A stretch of 32,913 nt of DNA. Origin: Lachnospiraceae bacterium (GTDB taxonomy: Bacteria > Bacillota > Clostridia > Lachnospirales > Lachnospiraceae). The translations under genes were made by a program, and so were the position numbers. Location: NCBI GenBank assembly GCA_017550535.1, contig JAFZOS010000029.1:1-32913 (forward strand), read 5' to 3'. The stretch's first letter is position 1, and each line of letters starts with the position of its first letter. The notes under the pieces were generated by a model. The model did not search any database. It was not told the origin of the DNA and was given only the letters and a program-made list of their open reading frames with translations. This document shows, piece by piece, positions 14,063-22,000 of this stretch.

Positions 14063-14103
14063 ATTATACAGGGTATGCTCATTGAGTGCCAGTGTCATGA
14101 GCA
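14063..14103 (-). promoter_or_regulatory. glnA promoter region with inverted repeat
   Basis: On the minus strand a consensus TATAAT (14068-14063) is preceded 17 bases away by TGGCAC, a poor sigma-A -35. TGGCACTCAATGAGCA (14091-14076) also fits the spacing of a sigma-54 -24/-12 element. The 7-base arms TGCTCAT (14076-14082) and ATGAGCA (14097-14103) enclose this area and could be an operator. Which mode operates cannot be decided from sequence. Confidence 0.4.
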
Positions 14104-14121
14104 GGAGGAGTAAGGCATTGT

Positions 14122-14838
14122 TCATGAAAAGATTTTCATGCTGTCAGGACGTGCATTGCCTATTATCACAAGCCCGTATTTTTGGGCAAGATCCACGGCT
14201 TCCGCCGTCGGTATTGATTTTGACGCAAGGATCGGTATCCCTGCGGCGATCGGTTTTTCGGCCATATCAACAGGTACCCTTCCCGAGGTATAAAGGATGC
14301 ATTCAGAAAGCGGAACACCCAAGCTTAATCCGTAGCCAACAGCCTTATCAAGGGCATTATGCCTTCCGATATCCTCGCAGGTAAACAGTATTTCCCCTCC
14401 CCGCGCAAGGATGCAGGAATGCGTACAGGCTGTCATATCATGAAGAGCGGTTCCCTGTTCGAACCGCTCCGCCATTGAAAATATCCATTCGGGCTTATAA
14501 TCAGGCTTGGGGAGCTCCTTAAACGGCCTGCGCCCCGCAGCCGGGTTGATATCCTTGTTTAAAAAAACACTGACTTCAGTCCTGTATTTGCTAAACAGGA
14601 TCTTATTTACATCTTCCGCGCTTTCTATGAATCCATCCGTCAGCAGCCTGCCCATCACAAGTTCGTTCAGATATCGGTCGGTACATATCAGCCTCATCAC
14701 ATTCTGTTCATTGACGATCACACTGAGTTCGTGTTCACGAAGAAGAACAAGCCCGGTTTGGGTTTGGCCCCCGTCCGCCGTGATAAGCTTTACTTCGTCC
14801 CGTCGATACAAATCCGAATTAATCATATCATCACCCAT
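14122..14838 (-). CDS. fdhD: FdhD-family sulfurtransferase for formate dehydrogenase
   Basis: FdhD passes sulfur from a cysteine desulfurase to the molybdenum/tungsten bis-MGD cofactor of formate dehydrogenases. The 238-residue protein (234 if it starts at the ATG at 14826) shows the family core: LNELVMGRLLTDGFIES, the catalytic-cysteine loop MTACTHSCIL, LFTCEDIGRHNALDKAVGYG, LYTSGRVPVDMAEKPIAAGIP, and LASKSIPTAEAVDLAQKYGL. The cysteine pair is spaced CTHSC. ATG 14838 has a weak site, while the ATG at 14826 follows GGTGATGAT, so the start is open. No formate dehydrogenase gene is in the window. The gene is on the same strand as glnA but is separated from it by the glnA promoter region. Confidence 0.9.
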   Translation of the reverse strand: MGDDMINSDLYRRDEVKLITADGGQTQTGLVLLREHELSVIVNEQNVMRLICTDRYLNELVMGRLLTDGFIESAEDVNKILFSKYRTEVSVFLNKDINPAAGRRPFKELPKPDYKPEWIFSMAERFEQGTALHDMTACTHSCILARGGEILFTCEDIGRHNALDKAVGYGLSLGVPLSECILYTSGRVPVDMAEKPIAAGIPILASKSIPTAEAVDLAQKYGLVIIGNARPDSMKIFS

Positions 14839-14851
14839 GTCAGTTTAAACT

Positions 14852-15160
14852 TTAGTCATCCAGTTCGGAAAGATCTGAGATAAATCCGGCATTCGTTACA
14901 GCGACTACCTTGCCGCCTTCGATCGTAACATCACAAACGGCAAAATCAACAGCTTTATCTGTGCTGTCAGCTGTAAAATGTCCTATTACAGTCCGTCCGT
15001 CGCCATCCTCGATCGTAGGCGCGATCTCAACATAGTAAATTCCGTCCTCATCAAGCTCATCAGCATAATAGTCCAACAAAAAAATTTTACCATATTTCGG
15101 AAAATAAACATATACCTTAAGCAGTTTCCCGGGTAAGATGAAAATTGATTTTTTCAGCAT
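14852..15160 (-). CDS. Hypothetical protein (up to 102 residues)
   Basis: I recognise no family. The C-terminal 70 residues look like a small beta-rich domain: YYADELDEDGIYYVEIAPTI, then GRTVIGHFTADSTDKAV and FAVCDVTIEGGKVVAVTN. The N-terminal 30 residues as drawn (MLKKSIFILPGKLLKVYVYF) are less convincing, because there is no ribosome binding site before 15160. That DNA also contains TATGGTAAAAT, which is promoter-like, so translation may start further in or the gene may be 5'-altered. It ends 13 bases before the fdhD start and could be cotranscribed with it. Confidence 0.5.
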   Translation of the reverse strand: MLKKSIFILPGKLLKVYVYFPKYGKIFLLDYYADELDEDGIYYVEIAPTIEDGDGRTVIGHFTADSTDKAVDFAVCDVTIEGGKVVAVTNAGFISDLSELDD

Positions 15161-15184
15161 TAAAGTATAATATTACTTAAGGAA

Positions 15185-15235
15185 ATGGCTGCGGAAGCCA
15201 TTGTAAATACAGCGAATCCGGATGTTGCGAGATAA
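15185..15235 (+). pseudogene. Macro-domain N-terminal remnant (16 codons)
   Basis: An ATG at 15185 preceded by AAGGAA encodes MAAEAIVNTANPDVAR and stops. EAIVNTANPDV is the start of the ADP-ribose-binding loop of a macro domain (consensus DAIVNTANP). TATAAT (15166-15171) and TTGATT upstream look like its original promoter. The rest of the domain is missing, so this is most likely the 5' scar of a deleted gene whose promoter may now serve the membrane-protein gene at 15266. A chance match is possible at this length. Confidence 0.4.
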
Positions 15236-15265
15236 AGTAAATATACCCGGAGAAGTGAAAAGAAA

Positions 15266-15565
15266 ATGAGTCAAAACAAAAGAAAACCTAAAAAGAAACC
15301 AACAATAGCAGCGGTGCTCATGCCTTTAATAACCATCCCGATAGTTGTACTTATCGATATCGGACTCGTTGTATTAGGCGGTTTTCTTGATGTTTCAATG
15401 TATGATCCGCAGCCCGGTACAATCGGCACTCCGGTTCCGTTTTTTACGGCGATATTAGCGGTCGTAGCCGCCGTTATCGCAATAATCGGTTTTATCATAA
15501 TGGTTGTGTTGATGATCGTCGGCGCTGTACGGTTAAGTAAGAGTTCGCATGCGGATGAAGAATAA
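15266..15565 (+). CDS. Small membrane protein, two helices
   Basis: This 99-residue protein has a very basic N-terminus (SQNKRKPKKKPT). It has a first membrane helix at about 14-38 (VLMPLITIPIVVLIDIGLVV), a short outside loop with YDPQPGTIGTPVP, a second helix at about 63-90 (LAVVAAVIAIIGFIIMVVLM), and an acidic tail. By the positive-inside rule both ends are cytoplasmic. GGAGAAGTG is about 9 bases before the ATG. I recognise no family. The HAD phosphatase starts 30 bases after its stop, so cotranscription is likely, possibly from the promoter left by the macro-domain remnant. Confidence 0.7.
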   Translation: MSQNKRKPKKKPTIAAVLMPLITIPIVVLIDIGLVVLGGFLDVSMYDPQPGTIGTPVPFFTAILAVVAAVIAIIGFIIMVVLMIVGAVRLSKSSHADEE

Positions 15566-15595
15566 ATAATTACGGGAAAGTAAAGTATAAGATTT

Positions 15596-16294
15596 ATGAA
15601 GCAGTACGAAGCGGTAATTTTTGATATGGATGGAGTGATTTTCGATTCGGAAAGATGTGTTCTGGATTGCTGGATCAAAATCGCCGAAAAATATGGAATA
15701 CGGGACATAGAAAGATCATTTCTGGCCTGTACAGGAACCAATAAAGAAAGAACCCGGGAGATCATGATTGAGGAATATGGGAGTGACTTTCCGTATGACA
15801 GGTTTTCGAAAGAAGCATCAAAGTTATTCCATGATAAATATGACAACGGAAACTTACCGGTCAAGCCCGGGGTTAACGAAATCCTTACGTTTCTGAAGAA
15901 TGAAAAGAAGAAGATAGCACTTGCATCTTCCACCAGGAGAGAGATCGTTCTTAGTCAGCTAAGGGATGCAGGGGTTTTAGACTATTTTGATGAGGTTGTC
16001 ACGGGGGATATGGTGACAAAGAGCAAACCGGATCCGGAGATATTTCTCCTGGCTTGCAGGAAGATAGGCGTTACCCCGGATAAATCCTATGCTATCGAAG
16101 ATTCGTATAACGGTGTCAGATCTGCATCAAGAGGCGGACTTATGACTATCATGGTACCCGACCTTCTTCCTGCAGATGATGAAATGAAGGGATTATCAGA
16201 GATCGTACTTGACAGCCTCTATGATGTGGTTGATTTTTTGGCAAAGGAGATACATGTTCGGGAAGAAGAAAAAGAGCTTTTCTGTGAAATATGA
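15596..16294 (+). CDS. HAD-IA phosphatase, beta-phosphoglucomutase-like
   Basis: This is a 232-residue HAD subfamily IA hydrolase. Motif I is IFDMDGVIFDSE (nucleophile D9, acid D11). The alpha-helical cap spans about 17-85. Motif II is LASSTRR, motif III carries the Lys of TKSKPDPEIF, and motif IV is AIEDSYNGVRSA. These are the hallmarks of the PGM-like/phosphoglycolate-phosphatase-like group. The exact substrate (a sugar phosphate or similar metabolite) is not predictable. The ribosome binding site is weak. The last 41 bases overlap the next gene in another frame, so the C-terminal residues HVREEEKELFCEI are probably outside the conserved fold. Confidence 0.85.
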   Translation: MKQYEAVIFDMDGVIFDSERCVLDCWIKIAEKYGIRDIERSFLACTGTNKERTREIMIEEYGSDFPYDRFSKEASKLFHDKYDNGNLPVKPGVNEILTFLKNEKKKIALASSTRREIVLSQLRDAGVLDYFDEVVTGDMVTKSKPDPEIFLLACRKIGVTPDKSYAIEDSYNGVRSASRGGLMTIMVPDLLPADDEMKGLSEIVLDSLYDVVDFLAKEIHVREEEKELFCEI

Positions 16295-16469
16295 TCCGGA
16301 TAAAGAGTATCCGGTAATAAAGGCTTCGATATGCAATGGTGAAAGAGTGGCCGGTTTTAAGAGTAAGGAAGACGGACACTTTACGGAAGTGATTTTCATA
16401 GCAAATGAGGCGGATTTAAAGGCGTTTAAGGATGCCTATGGAATCGAAGACATAAAGACAGAGTATTAA
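16254..16469 (+). CDS. Conserved-looking 71-residue protein
   Basis: The protein starts MFGKKKKSFSVKYDPDKEYP, followed by VIKASICNGERVAGFKSKED and a FTEVIFIANEADLKAFKDAY ending. I chose the ATG at 16254 because AAAGGAGA is 5 bases upstream; a start further out at 16209 would lie deep in the phosphatase gene. The composition suggests a small alpha/beta protein. Near-identical small proteins seem common in Lachnospiraceae from memory, but their function is unknown. It overlaps the HAD gene by 41 bases, which implies translational coupling. Confidence 0.7.
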   Translation: MFGKKKKSFSVKYDPDKEYPVIKASICNGERVAGFKSKEDGHFTEVIFIANEADLKAFKDAYGIEDIKTEY

Positions 16470-16547
16470 GATGAAGCAGCTTTCATAGAAAATAAATAAA
16501 ATAAAACCCCGTTACGGACTGTAAAATACAGGAAAAGAGGGATCAAA

Positions 16548-17681
16548 GTGATACAGTACAATGAGGAAAACAAGCGCGGTAAGATAATAGTACGCACCAG
16601 TATTATAGGAATAGTCGCAAACGTGTTTCTTGCCACCTTCAAGGCGATCATAGGAATACTAAGCAATTCCATAGCGATCCTGCTTGATGCGGTAAATAAC
16701 CTTTCGGATGCATTAAGTTCCGTGATCACGATAATAGGTACGAAGTTGGCGGGCAGGGAACCGGATAAAAAACACCCTTTCGGATACGGAAGGATAGAGT
16801 ATCTAAGTTCGCTGATCATCGCGATCATTGTTCTCTATGCAGGCCTCACATCGATCGAGGAATCCGTTAAGAAGATAATAAGCCCGGAAGCCCCGGAGTA
16901 TTCGATAACATCTCTTGTGATAGTCGGTGTTGCGGTTTTTGTTAAGATAGGTCTGGGATTGTACGTAAAGTCAACGGGTGAGAAGGTTAATTCGGGGTCC
17001 CTTGTCAATTCCGGGAAAGATGCCCTTCTTGATTCTGTAATATCTCTGGCAACCCTTGTCGCAGCACTTGGGTTTACACTTTCCGGATTATCGCTGGAAG
17101 CATATCTTGGAGCCCTGATCTCACTTGTGATAATCAAGGCCGGATTCGAAATGCTGTCGGAGACTATTTCCCATCTTATAGGCGAACCGGGTGATGTGGC
17201 ACTTATGCAGGATATCAAGAAAACGGTCCGCTCGTTTCCGGAGGTGAACGGGGCTTATGACCTGGTCCTTAACAACTACGGACCGGATACATATAACGGT
17301 TCCATTCATATAGAATTATCAGATGAATACTCCATAAGCCACCTGGATGAGCTTACAAGAGAGATCATGGTAGAGGTTTATAAGAAGCATCACGTTATAC
17401 TCACGGCGGTCGGTATCTATTCGATCAATACAAAGGATGAGGAAGCGGCAAGGCTCAAGGAGGAGATAGGCAAGCGCGTTCTCGCACATGAACATGTAAA
17501 GCAGATACACGGGTTTCACTATAATAAGAAGGACAGGTCCGTCCGTTTTGACGTAGTCATAAGCTTTGATGCGGCGAGCCGTCAGGAAGTCTTTAAGAAT
17601 ATAAGGGAGGATCTAAGGAGTGCATATCCCAATATGAAATTCACATTGGCGATGGATATGGATTATGGCGAGATCATCTGA
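16548..17681 (+). CDS. Cation diffusion facilitator, predicted Mn2+ efflux type
   Basis: This is a 377-residue CDF exporter with six predicted helices in the first 210 residues, HPFGYGR after helix 2, and a cytosolic C-terminal metal-sensing domain that is longer than usual (two CDF-CTD-like segments up to residue 377). Transport-site residues are N50xxxD54 (NNLSD) in helix 2 and D158xxxD162 (DALLD) in helix 5. The NDDD set is the one associated with manganese-type members such as MntE, whereas zinc types have His. It should therefore export Mn2+, perhaps Fe2+, by proton exchange. The start is GTG with GAGGG upstream. No riboswitch is visible in the 78-base leader. Confidence 0.87.
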   Translation: MIQYNEENKRGKIIVRTSIIGIVANVFLATFKAIIGILSNSIAILLDAVNNLSDALSSVITIIGTKLAGREPDKKHPFGYGRIEYLSSLIIAIIVLYAGLTSIEESVKKIISPEAPEYSITSLVIVGVAVFVKIGLGLYVKSTGEKVNSGSLVNSGKDALLDSVISLATLVAALGFTLSGLSLEAYLGALISLVIIKAGFEMLSETISHLIGEPGDVALMQDIKKTVRSFPEVNGAYDLVLNNYGPDTYNGSIHIELSDEYSISHLDELTREIMVEVYKKHHVILTAVGIYSINTKDEEAARLKEEIGKRVLAHEHVKQIHGFHYNKKDRSVRFDVVISFDAASRQEVFKNIREDLRSAYPNMKFTLAMDMDYGEII

Positions 17682-17734
17682 GGATGGCAATGAATAACAT
17701 TGTTATTTAAAATTAATTATCATTGGAGGTTATC

Positions 17735-17971
17735 ATGGGAATAATAGCAGGAATTATCGTAGGAGCAATATCAGGATGCATAGCGGGAGCCATCATGGGC
17801 AGCAAGGGAGGATTTCTTAAGAACATAATCCTCGGCCTTGTCGGTGGTTTTGTCGGAAGTTTTGTGTTCAGCATTATCGGTTTTCATGCTTCGAACATCA
17901 TCGGAAGCATCATTACATCGGTAGTGGGTGCCTGCCTTGTCATATTCGTGGGCAGGAAGCTGATGAAGTAG
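17735..17971 (+). CDS. GlsB/YeaQ/YmgE-family small membrane protein
   Basis: This is a 78-residue glycine-rich protein of the family once called transglycosylase-associated. It has three membrane helices: 1-20 (MGIIAGIIVGAISGCIAGAI), 27-47 (GFLKNIILGLVGGFVGSFVF) and 53-75 (ASNIIGSIITSVVGACLVIF). The pattern AGxIMGxKGGFLKNIILGLVGGFVGS is typical. Members are induced by stress in Firmicutes, and their biochemical role is unknown. I chose the ATG at 17735 because GGAGG (17725-17729) is 5 bases upstream. It lies 53 bases after the CDF gene. Confidence 0.85.
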   Translation: MGIIAGIIVGAISGCIAGAIMGSKGGFLKNIILGLVGGFVGSFVFSIIGFHASNIIGSIITSVVGACLVIFVGRKLMK

Positions 17972-17974
17972 AAA

Positions 17975-18009
17975 GATACTGAAGCAGAAAGCTTGCGACA
18001 GTCAGTATC
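17975..18009. other. Inverted repeat downstream of the GlsB-like gene
   Basis: GATACTGA (17975-17982) and TCAGTATC (18002-18009) are perfect 8-base arms with a 19-base spacer containing AAGCTT. No T-run follows, so it is more likely an operator or an RNA hairpin than a terminator. Confidence 0.35.
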
Positions 18010-18019
18010 AACTTAGGAA

Positions 18020-18048
18020 TTAACATAAAGAGGAATTTGTGGTATTGT
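18020..18048 (+). promoter_or_regulatory. Putative promoter of the SUKH-like gene
   Basis: TTAACA (18020-18025), a 17-base spacer and TATTGT (18043-18048) lie 46 bases before the start. Confidence 0.4.
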
Positions 18049-18094
18049 GTGACTTGAAGAGACGTAAAACAGACGTGCTTTCGGAGGAATGGTG

Positions 18095-19030
18095 ATGGAT
18101 CTTGATGACTTTGCCAAAACACACAATGTAGAAGTTGCCGAACAGTGCATAAACACTGACGACATTAAGGCAGTAGAGCAGAATATCCGCAGGTCCCTTA
18201 TAGGACTGCTTGGGGATATCCTGACAACAGAAGAGATAGTAAAGAAGAAAGAGGAGCTTCAGATCGCCTTTGGACCGAATCTTCGGCAGTACCTGCAAAA
18301 TTACGGGTATCTTAAGTACGGTGAAGTAAGCTTCTACGGCATGAGCAAAGGAGATCCGCTAAGCTCAAGTCTGGTCACGCAGACCAAGTACTTCAATAAG
18401 AATTTCCCGGCGACCTGGGGGAAGTTCGTAATTGAGGACCGCGGCGGGAGTTATGCCCTTGTCGCACCGGATGACGAAGTGTATCTGTTCGAGACAACGC
18501 AGGAAGAGCCGGAAGACCTTACAGATACAGGAATGAAGCTTAACCGGTACATGTTGGATCGATTGTCCTCCGCCCATGGCGACAGCCTTTATAAGGATGG
18601 AGAAGTCGAGACTTATGAAGTGGCATGGGAAGCATTCGAACGGGATCTTAAAAACCATAACCTGCCTGACTTTGGACAGCCGTCCGTAAAAGAAGTGATG
18701 GCCAAGAAGAAGGAAAAGTCATCCCTCTACAGCAAAAAAGAGCTGCAGAATCATATAAATCTACCATCCCGTAAGATGATCACGGAAGAATGCTCAAGGA
18801 TGCTTGATGCAAATAACGGCATTCCGGCAGAGATCGATATATGGGTGGAAAAATGCATTGCGTATTATTTCCCGCACGGGGCCATACTTAATGATTCCAG
18901 GATGGTAACAAAGACCGGTGATTCGTCCACATATTATCTGGATCCCAAAAAGGTTCTAAAGCCCCTGTACAAATACAGGGGATACACCTGGTACACATGG
19001 AAAGAGATCTATGCATATATCATCTATTAA
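18095..19030 (+). CDS. Uncharacterised protein, possible SMI1/KNR4 (SUKH)-like domain
   Basis: This is a 311-residue soluble protein. The N-terminal ~150 residues resemble the SUKH fold: an acidic helix, then FGPNLRQYLQNYGYLKYGEV, then FYGMSKGDPLSSSLVTQTKY and YALVAPDDEVYLFETT. SUKH domains occur in yeast Smi1 and, in bacteria, mainly in immunity proteins of contact-dependent toxins. No toxin gene is adjacent. The C-terminal 100 residues (after a Lys-rich linker KKKEKSS) are unassigned and end in Trp/Tyr-rich sequence. The ATG at 18095 is 7 bases after GGAGG; the in-frame ATG at 18089 is too close. The family call is tentative. Confidence 0.5.
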   Translation: MDLDDFAKTHNVEVAEQCINTDDIKAVEQNIRRSLIGLLGDILTTEEIVKKKEELQIAFGPNLRQYLQNYGYLKYGEVSFYGMSKGDPLSSSLVTQTKYFNKNFPATWGKFVIEDRGGSYALVAPDDEVYLFETTQEEPEDLTDTGMKLNRYMLDRLSSAHGDSLYKDGEVETYEVAWEAFERDLKNHNLPDFGQPSVKEVMAKKKEKSSLYSKKELQNHINLPSRKMITEECSRMLDANNGIPAEIDIWVEKCIAYYFPHGAILNDSRMVTKTGDSSTYYLDPKKVLKPLYKYRGYTWYTWKEIYAYIIY

Positions 19031-19056
19031 CAAGCCATGGGGGGAAGTGGTATAAT
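19027..19056 (+). promoter_or_regulatory. Putative promoter of the receptor operon
   Basis: TTAACA (19027-19032), an 18-base spacer and a consensus TATAAT (19051-19056) lie 32 bases before the receptor start. The -35 overlaps the stop of the preceding gene. Confidence 0.5.
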
Positions 19057-19088
19057 TAACCCGGATGGTACAGGAGGACCCGGAGCAT

Positions 19089-22000
19089 ATGGAGAAATGG
19101 AAGACCAGGAAGATAATTCTGTTTATTACATTATGTGTGTGTCTCAATGTGGGCGGTAAGTTTATTGCCGTGTGGCTTGAACTTCCGCTGTGGGCCGATT
19201 CGTTCGGTACTGCGCTGTGCGCCTATATAGGGGGACCCTTTTGCGGCGCGCTGGTCGGATTGACCGGAAACCTTTCTTATTGTGTTATCAACCGCCTTTC
19301 GGCAGTATATTCCATAACAAATGTAGCTCTTGGCATTATAATAGGCATCGCGGCCAGAAACAGGTGGCTTGACCGTTTCTACGGTTTCATGAAGACCGCT
19401 TCCTGGGCGATGCTTACAGGTCTTATCGTATCAGTACCCATTGACATCATATTTGATAAGGGTTTTACCGGAAATAAATGGGGCAATGCGGTTGTTGATT
19501 ATCTGCTTGACAAGGAATGGCCTTCCTTTGTCTGTACCCTGATGGGCCAGACAGCTATCGAGTTTGCCGATAAGGTGCTCACGATCGCTGCAGTATATCT
19601 TGTCATCCTCTTCAGGCGCTGGAACAGGGAGCGCAGGAAAGAGAATGAGATGCGCATGGGCAATACCGGAACCGCAGCCATGATAATCCTTCTGTCATTT
19701 AGCCTTGGCCTTGGCATGTCTTCTACCGTAAGGGCCGCTTCAAATATTCAGGATGAATCCGTCGATTACAACGATTACGTACAGAGCGTTTACAGCAGCA
19801 ATAACGGACTGCCCTGCGGTGAATCCAATGATATAGCCCAGACCAATGACGGAGTTTTATGGATAGGAACCTATGCAGGCCTTTATCGTTATAACGGCCG
19901 TGAATTCCGCTGGGTCGATAATTACGAATCAGTCAAGAACGTTAACTGTCTTTATGTTGATGAAGAAGGCCGTTTGTGGATAGGTACAAACGACAACGGC
20001 CTGTCCATAGCGATCCGGGAGAAGGTCATAAATGTAATCGATCATTCAAGCGGTCTTCCTTCCAATTCCGTAAGGTGCATCATACGTGCGGCCGACGGTT
20101 ATTACTATGTCGGCACCACCGACAGCATGCAGATCCTCCAGATGAACAACGGTCTTGTACCGTCCAATACATTGGAAGAAGTGAATTATGCCGACAGCAT
20201 TACTGCCGACGATAAGGGCAATGTTGCAACGATAGCTTCAAACGGCAAGCTTTTTCTTATGAAGGGCGGTCAGATCCTGTCGGTACATGAGCTGCCGGAT
20301 AAGGAAGAGATATATAAATGCTGTGCCTTTGCTCCGGACGGAACCCTGATGGTGGGAACTTCGGTCAACCATATCTATTGCTATGAGGTTGCCGGCGGCG
20401 ACATTACTGAGACCAAGGTAATAACCTGTGAGGAAGTAAACTGCATCAACAACCTTAATTACATAAGCAACGGTACCCTGTTCATATCAACGGACAGCGG
20501 TGTGTCCTATATAGACAAGGCAGGATATCATAAGCTCAATACCAATGAATTCAACAATTCTATCGACAACATGCTGTATGACTATCAGGGAAACCTGTGG
20601 TTCACATCTTCAAGGCTGGGTCTTTTAAGGCTGGCAAAGTCACCCTTTAAGGATGTATACGGGGCGATAGGAATGGAACGAAAGGTCGTAAATGCCATCG
20701 TTGCATGGAATAACTGTTACTATATCGGTACCGATACGGGGCTGGATGTGGTTGACAGGGCCTGCCGCAAGGAGATAGACAATGACCTGACGGAGGAACT
20801 TGAGGGTAAGCGTATCCGGTGCATGTATGTGGATGATAATGACCACCTGTGGGTATGTACTTACGGCAGCGGTCTTATAGAGTATGCTTCCGGCGGGGAG
20901 AAATGGATCTACAACGCGGACAGCGGAAGCTTCGGAAACCGTGCCCGTATAGTGACGGGTCTTTCGGACGGTACGATCATTGCAGCCGGTGATACGGGAA
21001 TAAGCTATATAAAGGATCATAAGATCACAAATACCATCCAGAATGAGGAGGGATATATCAATTCGATGATCTTAACGATCACCGAGAGGAACGACGGTAC
21101 GATCCTTGCGGGTACCGACGGCGACGGGTTGGCCGTAATAAAGGACGGTAAAGTAGAAAAAATGCTTAACAGGGAAGACGGACTGAGCAGCGGTGTTATC
21201 CTGCGTACGGTTAAGGATCCCAAGTCCGAGGGAGTCTTCGTCGTTACCAGTAACAGCTTATGCTACCTTGAGCCGGACGGTTTGATCCGAACCCTGGAGA
21301 AGTTCCCGTATTTTAACAATTATGATATCTGGATCAAGGATGAGGATACGCTTTTTGTCATGTCCAGTGCCGGTATATACGTTGTGGAGCGTGATGAACT
21401 TGTGGAAGACGGCGAGATATACTGGGAGCTGCTGGATGCAAGAAGGGGCCTTGGAACATCGCTTACCGCCAATTCATGGAATTACTATAACGGCAGGGGA
21501 GAACTCTTCCTTCCCTGTGATACGGGTGTTTATATAATCGATGTTGAAAAATATGACAGCGATGTCCGCTCTTACAGGATGCAGCTTGCTTCGGTAAGGC
21601 TTGACGGAGTGTTACAGCCCCTTGCCCGCAAGGAGGCTATAACGGTCGGACAGGGTGTGAACCGTGTGGAGCTGGGACCTGAGATCTTAAACTATACGAT
21701 CCAGGAACCCAATGTAGGTTACTATCTTGAGGGATTTGACACCCAGTGGACGACGGTTCCTCAGAATAACCTTAATAACATCATATACGTCAACCTCCCG
21801 GCAGGTAATTATACCTTCCACCTGGCCATCTTCGACAGCGCCGGTGAAAGCGTGCTGGAGGAGCGTACCTTTGAGATCGTAAAGGAAGGCGAGCTCTATG
21901 AGAAGCCCTTCTTCCAGGTGTATATGCTGCTTCTCTTATCCCTTATGCTTATCTGGTTTACCTGGCTGGTTGTACAGAGACAGCTTAACCAGCAGCAGAT

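Noticed and set aside
14123-14140. Near-palindrome CATGAAAAGATTTTCATG at the fdhD 3' end, considered as a terminator.
   Set aside because: It lies inside the last codons of fdhD, the loop is too tight, and no T-run follows in the transcript direction.
15271-15933. A 220-codon minus-strand frame antisense to the membrane protein and HAD genes.
   Set aside because: It covers two plausible plus-strand genes and their gap. Its protein is Ser/Ile-rich without motifs, typical of a shadow frame.
16470-16547. Possible Mn2+ riboswitch (yybP-ykoY type) before the CDF gene.
   Set aside because: The 78-base AT-rich leader is too short and lacks the paired conserved loops.
17693-17708. AATAACATTGTTATT hairpin after the CDF gene as a terminator.
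   Set aside because: The stem is all A/T but two pairs, and only TTT follows, so it is too weak to call.
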